Assembly: GCA_946411505.1 (NCBI GenBank)
Contig: CAMKEG010000002.1
Span: 62,001 to 126,000, forward strand
DNA: 64,000 nt
Direction of reading: 5' to 3'
Source of the DNA: an uncultured Treponema sp.
Lineage (GTDB): Bacteria > Spirochaetota > Spirochaetia > Treponematales > Treponemataceae
A program made the position numbers and the translations under genes. The first letter of the stretch is position 1, and every line of letters starts with the position of its first letter. Positions 1-8,443 of this stretch are shown here, piece after piece. The notes beneath the pieces are model-generated. The model worked only from the letters and a program-made list of their open reading frames with translations. It had not been told where the DNA came from and searched no databases.

Positions 1-1
1 C

Positions 2-298
2 GTAAGCGCGGTTAGCAAAGACCCCCGCTTTGAGCCGGTGGAAGAGGACGAGCTAAAATACCTTGACATCAGCGTGGACGTTTTGGGCGAGCCGGAAAAA
101 ATAAAATCCGAATCGGAACTTGACGTAAAAAAATACGGCGTGATTGTTCAAAGCGGATACAAGCGCGGGCTTCTTCTTCCAGACCTAGACGGCGTTGACA
201 CGGTGGAGCAACAAGTGTCAATCGCAAGGCGAAAGGGCGGCATCGCTCCCGGCGAAAAAGTCGAATTGTTCCGCTTTGAAGTTGTCCGCCATCACTAA
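2..298 (+). CDS. AMMECR1-domain protein (AmmeMemoRadiSam protein A), 3' part
   Basis: Frame 2 is open from the window edge, so the start lies upstream and only the last 98 residues are seen. They carry AMMECR1 signatures: DPRFEPV near the edge, then [16 protein letters not shown] and [24 protein letters not shown]1-domain proteins are component A of the AmmeMemoRadiSam set, whose other members are a MEMO-like protein and a radical SAM enzyme; the reaction they carry out is not established. The radical SAM partner starts 18 bases downstream, which supports the call. A and the MEMO part are often fused; whether that is so here lies outside the window. Confidence 0.88.
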   Translation, partial: VSAVSKDPRFEPVEEDELKYLDISVDVLGEPEKIKSESELDVKKYGVIVQSGYKRGLLLPDLDGVDTVEQQVSIARRKGGIAPGEKVELFRFEVVRHH

Positions 299-316
299 GC
301 GCTTTTGGAGGAGACC

Positions 317-1165
317 ATGCCGCAATGCGACGCGTGTTTTAGGCGCTGTAAGATTGAGGAAGGCGCTATTGGCTTTTGCGGAGCCAGGGCTTGCCGAGGC
401 GGAAAGATTGTCGCCGACAATTACGGAAAGCTTACCGCGCTCGCGCTTGACCCGATAGAAAAAAAGCCGCTCAAAATGTTCATGCCGGGAAAGATGGTTT
501 TGTCAGTCGGCTCGTATGGCTGCAACTTGCGCTGCCCTTTTTGCCAAAACAGCGGCATCTCTTGGTCGCAGGAAGCGTTTGGTTATAGGAAGGCGGCGCA
601 AACATACGCTCCCGAGGAAATTGTAAAAAGCGCTCTTGGCTTGCGCGGCCGCGGCAACATAGGGCTTGCCTTTACTTACAACGAGCCGCTGGTTGGCTGG
701 GAGTTTGTCCGCGACGCCGCAAAGCTTTGCAAGGAAGCCGGCATGAAAAGCGTTTTGGTCACAAACGGAACAGGAAGCCTAAAAGTTTTGCAAGAAATAA
801 AGCCTTACATCGACGCGATGAACATTGACCTAAAATCCTTTTCCGAAAATTTTTACAAGGACTTTATCGGCGGCGACTTGCGAATGACAAAAGACTTTAT
901 CCGCGGCGCTCTTGATTCATGCTATGTGGAGCTGACGACTCTAATAATCCCCGGAAAGAACGACAGCGATGAAGAAATGCGCTCCCTTTGCGCCTGGGTC
1001 GCCGGCTTGGAAAAAGAGTTTGGCAAAAAGATTCCGCTCCACATCACAAGATTTTTTCCGCGCTTTAACTTTGCGGACTGCGACCCCACGCCCGTAAGCA
1101 AGATAAGGCGCCTGGTTGAGGTTGCCAAGGAGCGGTTGGAGTTTGTTTTTGCGGGGAATGTGTGA
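317..1165 (+). CDS. AmmeMemoRadiSam system radical SAM enzyme
   Basis: A 282-residue radical SAM protein related to pyruvate-formate-lyase activating enzymes. The [4Fe-4S]/SAM motif CX3CX2C is at Cys69, Cys73 and Cys76 (GCNLRCPFC). An extra cysteine-rich N-terminus (Cys4, 7, 11, 21, 26) is typical of the AmmeMemoRadiSam branch. The ATG at 317 is preferred over the in-frame TTG at 305 because GGAGGAG at 307-313 overlaps the TTG and lies just ahead of the ATG. It follows the AMMECR1 gene closely and is probably co-transcribed. Substrate and role are unknown for the family. A terminator-like hairpin follows. Confidence 0.9.
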   Translation: MPQCDACFRRCKIEEGAIGFCGARACRGGKIVADNYGKLTALALDPIEKKPLKMFMPGKMVLSVGSYGCNLRCPFCQNSGISWSQEAFGYRKAAQTYAPEEIVKSALGLRGRGNIGLAFTYNEPLVGWEFVRDAAKLCKEAGMKSVLVTNGTGSLKVLQEIKPYIDAMNIDLKSFSENFYKDFIGGDLRMTKDFIRGALDSCYVELTTLIIPGKNDSDEEMRSLCAWVAGLEKEFGKKIPLHITRFFPRFNFADCDPTPVSKIRRLVEVAKERLEFVFAGNV

Positions 1166-1179
1166 GGGCCAATAAAAAA

Positions 1180-1228
1180 CCCCAAAACGGAGCTGGCTTT
1201 GCAGGCGTTTGGGGAGTTGTAGTTTTTT
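1180..1228 (+). terminator. Probable intrinsic terminator after the radical SAM gene
   Basis: Inverted repeat CCCCAAA(A)CG (1180-1189) with CGTTTGGGG (1206-1214), followed within ten bases by a run of T at 1223-1228. It lies 15 bases after the stop codon. Confidence 0.6.
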
Positions 1229-1362
1229 CTAGGCGTCTTGGTCGTAAACGTTATTGACCGCAGCCGTAAATCAATAGGAATCGATTTAGACTTGAAGTTT
1301 TAAGTCTTTCCAGGACTGATATCAGTACATTAAATTGTCAAAACCACGTCAAGAAGCTGTAC

Positions 1363-1635
1363 TCACTTCCTTGTGTAGCTCACATCAGACAGCTCTTTTT
1401 TAAGCTGGGCGCTAGGAGTAAAAAGAACACGCAAGTTCGTGATATCGTTTGAACTTACGTCCTCCTCCTTTTCATGCCCATTCGAACTGAACGAAAGCTT
1501 AAAAATACCTAGTTTGTTCAGTCTGATGCGGTTTGAATTCTTCAGATAGAATGGCATCTTATCCAAGAAACTCTCGATAACTGCCACAATATCAGCCGGC
1601 GTCAGCGTGCAAGTCTTAGAAATATCTTTTGCCAA
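1363..1635 (-). pseudogene. HU-related DNA-binding protein, N-terminus missing or frameshifted
   Basis: The 90 codons from a TTG at 1635 encode the C-terminal three quarters of the HU-related family common in Bacteroidetes and seen in Treponema: LTPADIVAVIESFLDKM, a central RIRLNKLGIFKLSFSS segment and LRVLFTPSAQLKKEL at the end. Homology appears to continue upstream of the TTG (KAAYVNDL directly before it), but this frame meets a stop at 1678-1680. In the neighbouring frame the residues NNYLYANAVK are readable just upstream, so one lost base near 1655 could explain the break. Either the gene is decayed, it starts at a non-standard codon, or there is a sequencing error. Such proteins bind DNA and bend it. 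Confidence 0.6.
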
Positions 1636-1738
1636 GTCATTGACATACGCCGCTTTACGGCGTTTGCGTATAGGTAATTATTGACGTTTGCGCTTACGCG
1701 CATTCGCATCGATTTCTTGTTTGACTTAAAATGGACTG

Positions 1739-1849
1739 CGAGTTTTGGAAGTGTAGCGGACAAAACTCGGGAAGCAAGCGATAGCTTGCGACCACCTCCG
1801 CTAGCGATAAAATTGAGACTTCAACGAAGTCCCATATCTGCGGCCGCAG
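1739..1849. other. Hairpin-rich intergenic element
   Basis: In about 110 bases there are four perfect dyads: CGAGTTTTG/CAAAACTCG (1739-1747, 1761-1769), GCAAGC-GATA-GCTTGC (1774-1789), GACTTC-AAC-GAAGTC (1817-1831) and the 12-base palindrome CTGCGGCCGCAG (1838-1849). AGCGGA (1755-1760) can also pair with TCCGCT (1797-1802). The minus strand is open without a start codon across about 1655-1828. The rest of the 1636-2131 gap is AT-rich and holds the promoter region of the defence operon. I see no tRNA or known riboswitch in it. Confidence 0.5.
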
Positions 1850-2034
1850 GATACACTTAAAAGATAATAAAAGCCATAGGAATCGGCAAGTAAAAAAATG
1901 AAAAAATTTTTGCTATTGCAAAATTCTCAGTAAATTTTAGAAAAATTCTCAAAGGATTTTAAAAAATATTTACTGAGTTTCTGGGCAAAAGTCAGTGGGA
2001 ATTTGGAAAAATGTAAAAAAACATAATTTTTTTT

Positions 2035-2105
2035 TACGGTGTCGTTATTTATCACCGTTCTGTGGTATAATACTACTATATTTTTTTTTAGAAGTATGGT
2101 ATAAT
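2035..2105 (+). promoter_or_regulatory. Putative promoter/operator of the defence operon
   Basis: Two extended -10 boxes of the form TGGTATAAT occur in tandem (TATAAT at 2066-2071 and 2100-2105). Upstream is an inverted repeat ACGGTG (2035-2040) / CACCGT (2053-2058). No convincing -35 box is visible for either, as expected for extended -10 promoters. An SD-like AAGGTG at 2116-2121 precedes the first gene. Confidence 0.5.
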
Positions 2106-2131
2106 ACAAATTAGCAAGGTGTGTGGGTAAA

Positions 2132-3598
2132 ATGGATTTAGGTCAAGTTTTTACTAATAAATTCGTTGCCGAATATATGACATCTCTATTTTCGCTTAAA
2201 AAGACAGCCAGCATGTTAGACCCTTGCTTTGGAGATGGCGTCTTTTTATCATCTTTACAAAAATTTGGTTATTCTAATATAACTGGTTGTGAAGTAGACG
2301 CATCGTTGTTCAAAAAAACAAAACAAATTTTTGAAAATGTAAAACTTATTAATTCAGATTTTCTTTCTTCATTTAATACATCCAAATATGACGGTATAAT
2401 TATGAATCCGCCGTATATTCGGCAAGAAAAAATAGATGATTTATCTTCTTTGGGAGTGACAAAAGCTATTTTACATAAAAACCCACTGTTTTCAGAGTTG
2501 CCGGCAAAAGCAAACTTGTATATGTATTTTATTGTTAAGGCTATTTCTCTTTTAAAAGAAAAAGGTGAGCTAGTAGTTATTTTTCCAGGAAGCTGGCTCA
2601 ATGCTCGAAGTGGAAAGCAATTTGCAAAGGCCATTTATTCTAATTGTTCCCTTGTTGAGCAAATTTTTATGTCTGGAGATGTATTCGAAAAAAATGTTCT
2701 GACGGATGTTATTATATTAAAATTAAAAAAACATCAGGCAACTAACAAACCTATTATAAAATATGTAAAATTTGAAAATAATTCCTTTTTTGAATATACC
2801 CCGGAACTTGCTGATTTGGGGTTGAATTTTACAAAGACTTTTGATTTTTATGGAATTATCCGGCGTGGCATGACAACTGGATATAATTCAATGTATATAA
2901 ATCCTCCATTGGAGAATGACATATCACGTAAATACTTAAAAAAAATATTATCTTCTCCAAAAGAAATAAGCGGCTATTCTACAAAGAATTCAAAACCTGA
3001 TAATGTTTTGATATTGAACTCAAGAGATCCTCTTACAGAAGAACTGAAGAAATATATTCAGAAGTATGAAGAAGAAATTCAAGCTCAATGCGCTCCAAAG
3101 ACACTATATGATAAAATGCAAGCAGATAAAAATTGGTTTGCAATAAATGCAGTAAACAGTTCTGGAATACTTTTTAGTTACTTTATTAGAAATGACATGA
3201 AATTTATTTACAACGAAAGTGAATACCTCGCTCGTGATAATTTCTATATAATACGACAAAAGGACAGTTCCGATTCAATCTTGCTTTTTGCCTTGCTTAA
3301 TAATTATTACACATTTTATCAACTTGAAAAAATTGGTAAAAAATACGGAGCGGGGTTATTAAAGTTACAACGTTATGATTTGGAGAACCTTCATTTTCCA
3401 GATATTTCAGAGTTTTCTGATGATGATGTTAAAACTTTGAGAAAACTTTCTTTGAATTTAATATCAAAAAATGATTCAAGAATTATCTTGGATATTACAA
3501 AAATAATTTCTCAATATTCTGCAGTGAAATATGATGTTCTTCTAAAAGAATATCATTCAGTAAAGGCTCATAGATTGGGAAATGCTTATGCCAGTTAA
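2132..3598 (+). CDS. N6-adenine DNA methyltransferase
   Basis: A 488-residue N6-adenine methylase. The SAM-binding motif I (LDPCFGDGVFL) is near residue 30 and the catalytic motif IV NPPY (IIMNPPYIRQ) near residue 90, followed by a long C-terminal part that probably holds the target recognition domain. The early QVFT...VAEYM segment resembles Eco57I/BsuBI-type methylases. ATG 2132 is preferred to GTG 2123 because the SD-like AAGGTG is correctly spaced only for the ATG. Strongly AT-rich codon use contrasts with the flanking core genes. First gene of the defence operon; it overlaps the C5 methylase gene. Recognition sequence unknown. Confidence 0.88.
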   Translation: MDLGQVFTNKFVAEYMTSLFSLKKTASMLDPCFGDGVFLSSLQKFGYSNITGCEVDASLFKKTKQIFENVKLINSDFLSSFNTSKYDGIIMNPPYIRQEKIDDLSSLGVTKAILHKNPLFSELPAKANLYMYFIVKAISLLKEKGELVVIFPGSWLNARSGKQFAKAIYSNCSLVEQIFMSGDVFEKNVLTDVIILKLKKHQATNKPIIKYVKFENNSFFEYTPELADLGLNFTKTFDFYGIIRRGMTTGYNSMYINPPLENDISRKYLKKILSSPKEISGYSTKNSKPDNVLILNSRDPLTEELKKYIQKYEEEIQAQCAPKTLYDKMQADKNWFAINAVNSSGILFSYFIRNDMKFIYNESEYLARDNFYIIRQKDSSDSILLFALLNNYYTFYQLEKIGKKYGAGLLKLQRYDLENLHFPDISEFSDDDVKTLRKLSLNLISKNDSRIILDITKIISQYSAVKYDVLLKEYHSVKAHRLGNAYAS

Positions 3599-4682
3599 TG
3601 TTGTAAGTTTATTTTCTGGCGGCGGTGGCCTAGACTTAGGCTTTAAAAACGCTGGGTACAATATTCTATGGGCTATTGATAACAATCAAGACGCTGTAAA
3701 CACATACAAAGTTAATATTGGCGAACATATTATTTGCGCAGATATAAACAAAATTGATGAAGAACAGATTCCTCATGCAGATGTTGTTATTGGAGGGCCG
3801 CCATGCCAGTCTTTTTCATTGGCAGGGAATCGACATGTCGAGGATGCAAGAGGACAACTTGTTTGGCGGTATATAAAGATTATCTCAACAATCAAGCCAA
3901 AAGCTTTTGTTTTTGAAAATGTAACAGGTCTTATTTCTGCAAAAAATAGTAAGGGCGAAAAGATTCTTTCTTTATTGCAATCGGCTTTTAAAAACATCGG
4001 TTATAACATTTCAACAAAGGTTGTGAATGCCGCTGATTATGGAGTTCCACAACGCAGGAGAAGGGTTATCATTGTTGGATTGAACAATAGTCAAGAATTT
4101 TCTTTTCCAACTCCAACCCATAATGAAAATGGTACTGATGGCTTAAAAAAATACTTGAGCGTAAAAGAAGCTTTGGGAGATTTACCTACCGCCATACAAG
4201 ATGAAAATGCCCTTTCCAATTATAAAATTTCACCTTATTCCGATTATCAAAAGCGAATGAGAAAAGGGTGTAAAGCTGTGTCAGAGCAATTTATGCCAAA
4301 ACTGAGTGAGCTTGACAAATATATTATTTCTCATGTAAAACCGGGGGGAAACTATATGGATATCCCCCCTGATGTAAATTCAGTGAGAATCAGACGATTA
4401 CAAAAAGAAGGCGGTCATACAACGTGTTATGGTAGGCTTTCTCCCAATAAACCATCTTACACTATAAATACGTATTTCAACAGACCAAATGTTGGTTGCA
4501 ATATTCATTACTCAGAAAATAGGCTTATTACTGTCAGGGAGGCATTGCGTTTGCAATCTTTTCCTGACTCATATAGAATTGTATCTTCAAGCAAACAAGG
4601 TCGTAATTTAATAGTTGGAAATGCAGTTCCTCCCCTTTTGGCAGAAGTAATTGCCAATGAATTAAAGAAATATCTTAAATAG
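3582..4682 (+). CDS. DNA (cytosine-5-)-methyltransferase
   Basis: A 366-residue Dcm/HhaI-type C5 methylase with the conserved motifs in order: I (SLFSGGGGLDLGF), IV with the catalytic cysteine (GGPPCQSFS), VI (FENV), VIII (QRRRRV), a variable target recognition region, IX (REALRLQSFPD) and X (GNAVPPLLAEVI). It overlaps the preceding methylase by 17 bases, which implies translational coupling. ATG 3588 is an alternative start two codons in. AT-rich like its neighbours. Pairing of an N6-adenine and a C5-cytosine methylase in one operon could reflect an asymmetric site or two specificities; the sequence does not decide this. Confidence 0.93.
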   Translation: MLMPVNVVSLFSGGGGLDLGFKNAGYNILWAIDNNQDAVNTYKVNIGEHIICADINKIDEEQIPHADVVIGGPPCQSFSLAGNRHVEDARGQLVWRYIKIISTIKPKAFVFENVTGLISAKNSKGEKILSLLQSAFKNIGYNISTKVVNAADYGVPQRRRRVIIVGLNNSQEFSFPTPTHNENGTDGLKKYLSVKEALGDLPTAIQDENALSNYKISPYSDYQKRMRKGCKAVSEQFMPKLSELDKYIISHVKPGGNYMDIPPDVNSVRIRRLQKEGGHTTCYGRLSPNKPSYTINTYFNRPNVGCNIHYSENRLITVREALRLQSFPDSYRIVSSSKQGRNLIVGNAVPPLLAEVIANELKKYLK

Positions 4683-4691
4683 GAGTGAGTT

Positions 4692-7241
4692 ATGTGGATT
4701 TCATATTCAGATTCAGAAGTAAAAGTCTTTCATCCCCTTTGTGAGATTGCATTACAAAAGGCTCTAAAAGAACTACGGAAAGATAAAGAATACGAAGTTA
4801 TTCATCATCAGTATACAGGCTCGCTTGAAATGGATTTTGTAATCCGACATGTAACTACAGGGAAATATATTTGCGTTATTGAGGTAAAAAGAACTCCGTC
4901 AGATGTGCATAGCACTCGTTATCAATTTCAAGCAATGTCTTATGTTCAACAGAACGCAGGACAGACTGAAAAACCTTTTTATATTCTTACTAACTTGGAA
5001 TGCGCATATTCTTTTAGATACGATGTGAGTAAGTCTAAGACATTTCAGCAAGTTCTTAAACCTGGATTTGAAACAATCGGAAGTTTTGAAACTGATTCAA
5101 AAGAACAATTCGCAGAAAAACTTTCTGCATATTTTAAATCAAAGATAGAAGCGTTCTTGGCAGATGATTTTGATTATCTAGTCACGCTCGACCAGTTTGT
5201 ATCATTTATGGAGAGCATCAAAAACGAAAAGAAAAAATGGAAGTCATCTCTTGCTGTTTTGCTTTATGAATATATTCGAGGGTCATTTACTTTTATAAAT
5301 CGTAGAGGATTAAATGATATTCGGTTGTTTAGGAACGATGTTTCAAAAATATGTAATGAGGGTGCTAGAGTTAATTTCAAAGATATATTCTCTTATTCGG
5401 AGAAGGATTTTGACAATGATGTTTCTATCGATTCGGGTTTGCTTCTAAACTTATTTGATTTTGGCGAACAAAATGTTACGGGCGATTCTATAGCAAACAT
5501 TCTTCATCAGATTGTTTCCAGCGGACACGAACATGACGGCCAAGTTCCTACAGATATGGAACTTGGCCGCATAGTATCGCAACTTGCTTTTTTTGTAAAT
5601 GGGAAACTTGACGATGATGAGTTTATATGTGATCCCGCGGCAGGCAGTGGAAGTTTGCTTAGTGCTGCGATAGATGATTTTGATATTCAACCAAGGCAGA
5701 TTCTTGCAAATGATTGTAATGAGCGGCTTGTAGAATTGCTTTCATTAAGACTTGGATTAAAATTTGCAAACATCGTATCAAAAGATAATTCTCCAACAAT
5801 CGAAACAAAAAATATTGCAGATCTGGATAAAAAATTCTTTGATAATGTGAAAATAATCGTAATGAATCCACCTTTTATGGCAGGCATCAATTGTGTCGAG
5901 CGAAAAAATGAACTTTATAGAGCAATAACACAACTTACCAATGAACAGGCAGAAAGCAATGTTGGGCAGATGTCTCTAGAAGTTCCATTTCTTGAACTGG
6001 TCACCCATCTTGTAAACACTGGAACAACAATTGCGTGTGTTTTCCCAAAAACACATCTAATAGCTCGAGGAGAGGAAGCAAAGGCAATACGAAAGTTTTT
6101 GCTTGAAAAATTTGGGTTGTGTTTGGTTTTCTCATATCCCGGAACAGAAATATTTGATGAAGTGACAAAGGATACTTGTGTTATTGTTGGGCGCGCAATG
6201 AATCCAACGGATAAAATTACAATTCTATCAAGTTATGACAACATTCCTGATTTGGATGTTTCACGATTTTCCAATGTATTGAAAAATGAGCTGTCTTCTG
6301 AATTTTCTCCTATGATGCCCGGACTTGTTGGTAAGTGCGGAACAAGAAATGAGCTTTTTGATTCAATTGAAGATGGGTGGAGAATACTTAACCGCGAAAT
6401 GGCAGAAGCTATTGCTTTCGTGAACAATACATTTAGAAATTCAGCTAAATTTGCCATATATGGAGCTTTTCATTTTAATTCCAAAAGAGGAGTGGTTGCA
6501 AATGCAGGAGGAACAGATTTATTATTTTTTAATTCTCGAAAAGAGTTATTCGAGAACTTTAAAGACAAAGATATTGTTTTAAAGGCAGGGATGAGGAACG
6601 CAAAAAAATTAAATACATTTATCATAAATGGCGGAGATGCAAAATTTCTAGATAGTTTGAACACCGATCCCAAACTTCTGAATGAAATTATTGAGTTTTA
6701 TATAAAATTGCCTCAAAAAGTTAGTAAACAACAAAAAAAAGCTAAAACAAAAGAGGAATTGATTAAGATAGCATACAAAGAAAGCAAAAAAGTATTTAGC
6801 AAAAATTCTGTATTAATTCCACGCTTAATCCGTTCAACAGGGAGGGTGTATTTATCAGAAGAACCAGTTTTTGTTTCGACAAATTTTGTAGTTTGCACAT
6901 TTAGGGATTTAAAAACTGCTTTATTATTTGGTTCTTGGGTTTCAACAATATTTTACCAACTTATTTGTGAAGTTTCCTCTAAAGATAATGAAGGCTTGCG
7001 AAAAATGGAAGTTGTTGATATTGAAAAAACTTACATACCAGTTTTTTCAAAATTATCTGAAGAATTTTGTAATAAAATTGAAAAAATGAAAAATAGTATT
7101 ACTTTCCTTGATTTACGGAATATTAAAATAAGACAAATTGATAAAATATGGGCCGAAGTTTTGTTTGGGAAAGATGCTGATTCTGTATTAGAAGAAGCGG
7201 CAAGATTACTCTGTTTTGTTGTTGCAAGGAGAAATCCATAA
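4692..7241 (+). CDS. HSDR_N-like nuclease fused to N6-adenine methyltransferase
   Basis: An 849-residue protein. The first ~140 residues look like the type I restriction HsdR N-terminal nuclease fold (SLEMDFVI...YICVIEVKRT, i.e. the D...ExK signature of PD-(D/E)XK enzymes). The middle holds an HsdM-like methylase with motif I DPAAGSGSLL near residue 315 and motif IV NPPF near residue 395. The C-terminal ~350 residues may recognise the target. Cutting and modifying in one chain resembles type IIG/IIL enzymes, so this may be the restriction subunit of the island. ATG 4692 has AGGAG six bases upstream. It follows the C5 methylase after 9 bases. Confidence 0.75.
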   Translation: MWISYSDSEVKVFHPLCEIALQKALKELRKDKEYEVIHHQYTGSLEMDFVIRHVTTGKYICVIEVKRTPSDVHSTRYQFQAMSYVQQNAGQTEKPFYILTNLECAYSFRYDVSKSKTFQQVLKPGFETIGSFETDSKEQFAEKLSAYFKSKIEAFLADDFDYLVTLDQFVSFMESIKNEKKKWKSSLAVLLYEYIRGSFTFINRRGLNDIRLFRNDVSKICNEGARVNFKDIFSYSEKDFDNDVSIDSGLLLNLFDFGEQNVTGDSIANILHQIVSSGHEHDGQVPTDMELGRIVSQLAFFVNGKLDDDEFICDPAAGSGSLLSAAIDDFDIQPRQILANDCNERLVELLSLRLGLKFANIVSKDNSPTIETKNIADLDKKFFDNVKIIVMNPPFMAGINCVERKNELYRAITQLTNEQAESNVGQMSLEVPFLELVTHLVNTGTTIACVFPKTHLIARGEEAKAIRKFLLEKFGLCLVFSYPGTEIFDEVTKDTCVIVGRAMNPTDKITILSSYDNIPDLDVSRFSNVLKNELSSEFSPMMPGLVGKCGTRNELFDSIEDGWRILNREMAEAIAFVNNTFRNSAKFAIYGAFHFNSKRGVVANAGGTDLLFFNSRKELFENFKDKDIVLKAGMRNAKKLNTFIINGGDAKFLDSLNTDPKLLNEIIEFYIKLPQKVSKQQKKAKTKEELIKIAYKESKKVFSKNSVLIPRLIRSTGRVYLSEEPVFVSTNFVVCTFRDLKTALLFGSWVSTIFYQLICEVSSKDNEGLRKMEVVDIEKTYIPVFSKLSEEFCNKIEKMKNSITFLDLRNIKIRQIDKIWAEVLFGKDADSVLEEAARLLCFVVARRNP

Positions 7242-7276
7242 ATATTTAACTTTAATCACTAATGTGGAGAAAAAAC

Positions 7277-8443
7277 ATGGAAATTGATAATACTTTTCAA
7301 GAAATAAAACTAAGAATAAAAAAATACCTCGAATTAGAGAATGTTAGTGTGCTTGCGGGGGCTGGAACCAGTTTTCATTTAGGCACTCCAATTATTCGAG
7401 AGATACCTGATGAATTAAAGCCTCAGCTTTCAAGTGAGATTGAATATTATTTTCCTTCTACCTCTAAACCTTCGTATGAGGATTTATTTAATTGTTTACA
7501 GGCAGATAAATTTATAAAGGAAAAAAAAGGCGAAGATATATCTGAATTTGATGAAAAAATTAATCTCATGCAAAAATGGCTTTTTGAAAATTGCAATACA
7601 GAAAAAACTATTTTTCCAAAACAATATAAAGATGATAAAAATCTACACCAAAACAGATATTTCTACCATGAAATGTTTATAAAAAAATTATTGCAAAGAC
7701 CAAATAATCTACGTCGTGCAAATCTTTTTACAACTAATTATGATATGGCTTTTGATTATGCATTGGATAATTTAGGGGTTCAGTATATAAATGGCTTTAG
7801 TGGTGTGCATAATCGTTATTTTAGACCAGAGGTATATGATTATGATATTTACTATCCAGGTCAAAGTGTTTCAGGAAAAGTTCATAGAGCAGAAAAAGTC
7901 ATAAGATATTATAAAATACACGGTTCATTGTCATGGGTGTCTGTGCCCGCCAATTCAAATAATACTTATGGTATAAAAGAAATTGCTTTGCGTGATAGTT
8001 TCGAACCAAGCATAAAAGAACAGCTTATGATTTATCCATGTGTAAGCAAAAAAACTTTTACACTTGATTTACCCTATTCTGAACTTTTTAGACAATTATC
8101 ACAGGTTATCAATCAACCACAATCAGTATTGTTCTGTTTAGGATATTCTTTTTATGATGAACATGTTAATGATATTATATATCAAGCCCTTTCAATTCCT
8201 TCTTTCACCTTAGTTATTGCAAATTATAAAAGTAATACTGAAATCGAAAAACTGAAATCATTAAATGATAAAAGAATCATTATTCTTGACTGTGAAGATG
8301 AAAAACAAAGTACATTTACAGGATTTGTACAAAATATAATGCCTGATTTATATGAGGAAGAAGAGCAAGAAATTATATTAAATACAATGAAAAAACTATA
8401 TTCTGGAGACGGAGAAGGCGGTGTTGAAGATGTCACAGAATAG
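7277..8443 (+). CDS. SIR2-domain protein (probable defence NADase)
   Basis: A 388-residue protein with the SIR2 fold: NAD-binding GAGTS at residues 28-32, TTNYD at 152-156 and the conserved His215 in KIHGSLSW. No zinc-ribbon cysteine pairs of classical deacetylase sirtuins are evident, which fits the SIR2-like NADases of phage defence. ATG 7277 is chosen over ATG 7262 because GGAG (7266-7269) lies seven bases before it. Its last 14 bases overlap the HerA gene, so the two are translationally coupled. SIR2-HerA pairs form large complexes that deplete NAD and/or cut DNA on infection in characterised systems; that this pair does so is inferred. Confidence 0.85.
   Translation: MEIDNTFQEIKLRIKKYLELENVSVLAGAGTSFHLGTPIIREIPDELKPQLSSEIEYYFPSTSKPSYEDLFNCLQADKFIKEKKGEDISEFDEKINLMQKWLFENCNTEKTIFPKQYKDDKNLHQNRYFYHEMFIKKLLQRPNNLRRANLFTTNYDMAFDYALDNLGVQYINGFSGVHNRYFRPEVYDYDIYYPGQSVSGKVHRAEKVIRYYKIHGSLSWVSVPANSNNTYGIKEIALRDSFEPSIKEQLMIYPCVSKKTFTLDLPYSELFRQLSQVINQPQSVLFCLGYSFYDEHVNDIIYQALSIPSFTLVIANYKSNTEIEKLKSLNDKRIIILDCEDEKQSTFTGFVQNIMPDLYEEEEQEIILNTMKKLYSGDGEGGVEDVTE

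Noticed and set aside
1655..1828. Minus-strand frame of about 58 codons through the hairpin-rich element
   Set aside because: No start codon at its upstream end; the region is better explained as structured non-coding sequence.
2035..2058. ACGGTG/CACCGT hairpin as a terminator for the upstream genes
   Set aside because: No T run follows in the right place and the upstream genes are far away or on the other strand; kept as a possible operator.
7277..8443. SIR2 protein as a protein deacetylase
   Set aside because: The zinc-binding cysteine pairs of deacetylase sirtuins are not seen and the partner is HerA, which points to a defence NADase.
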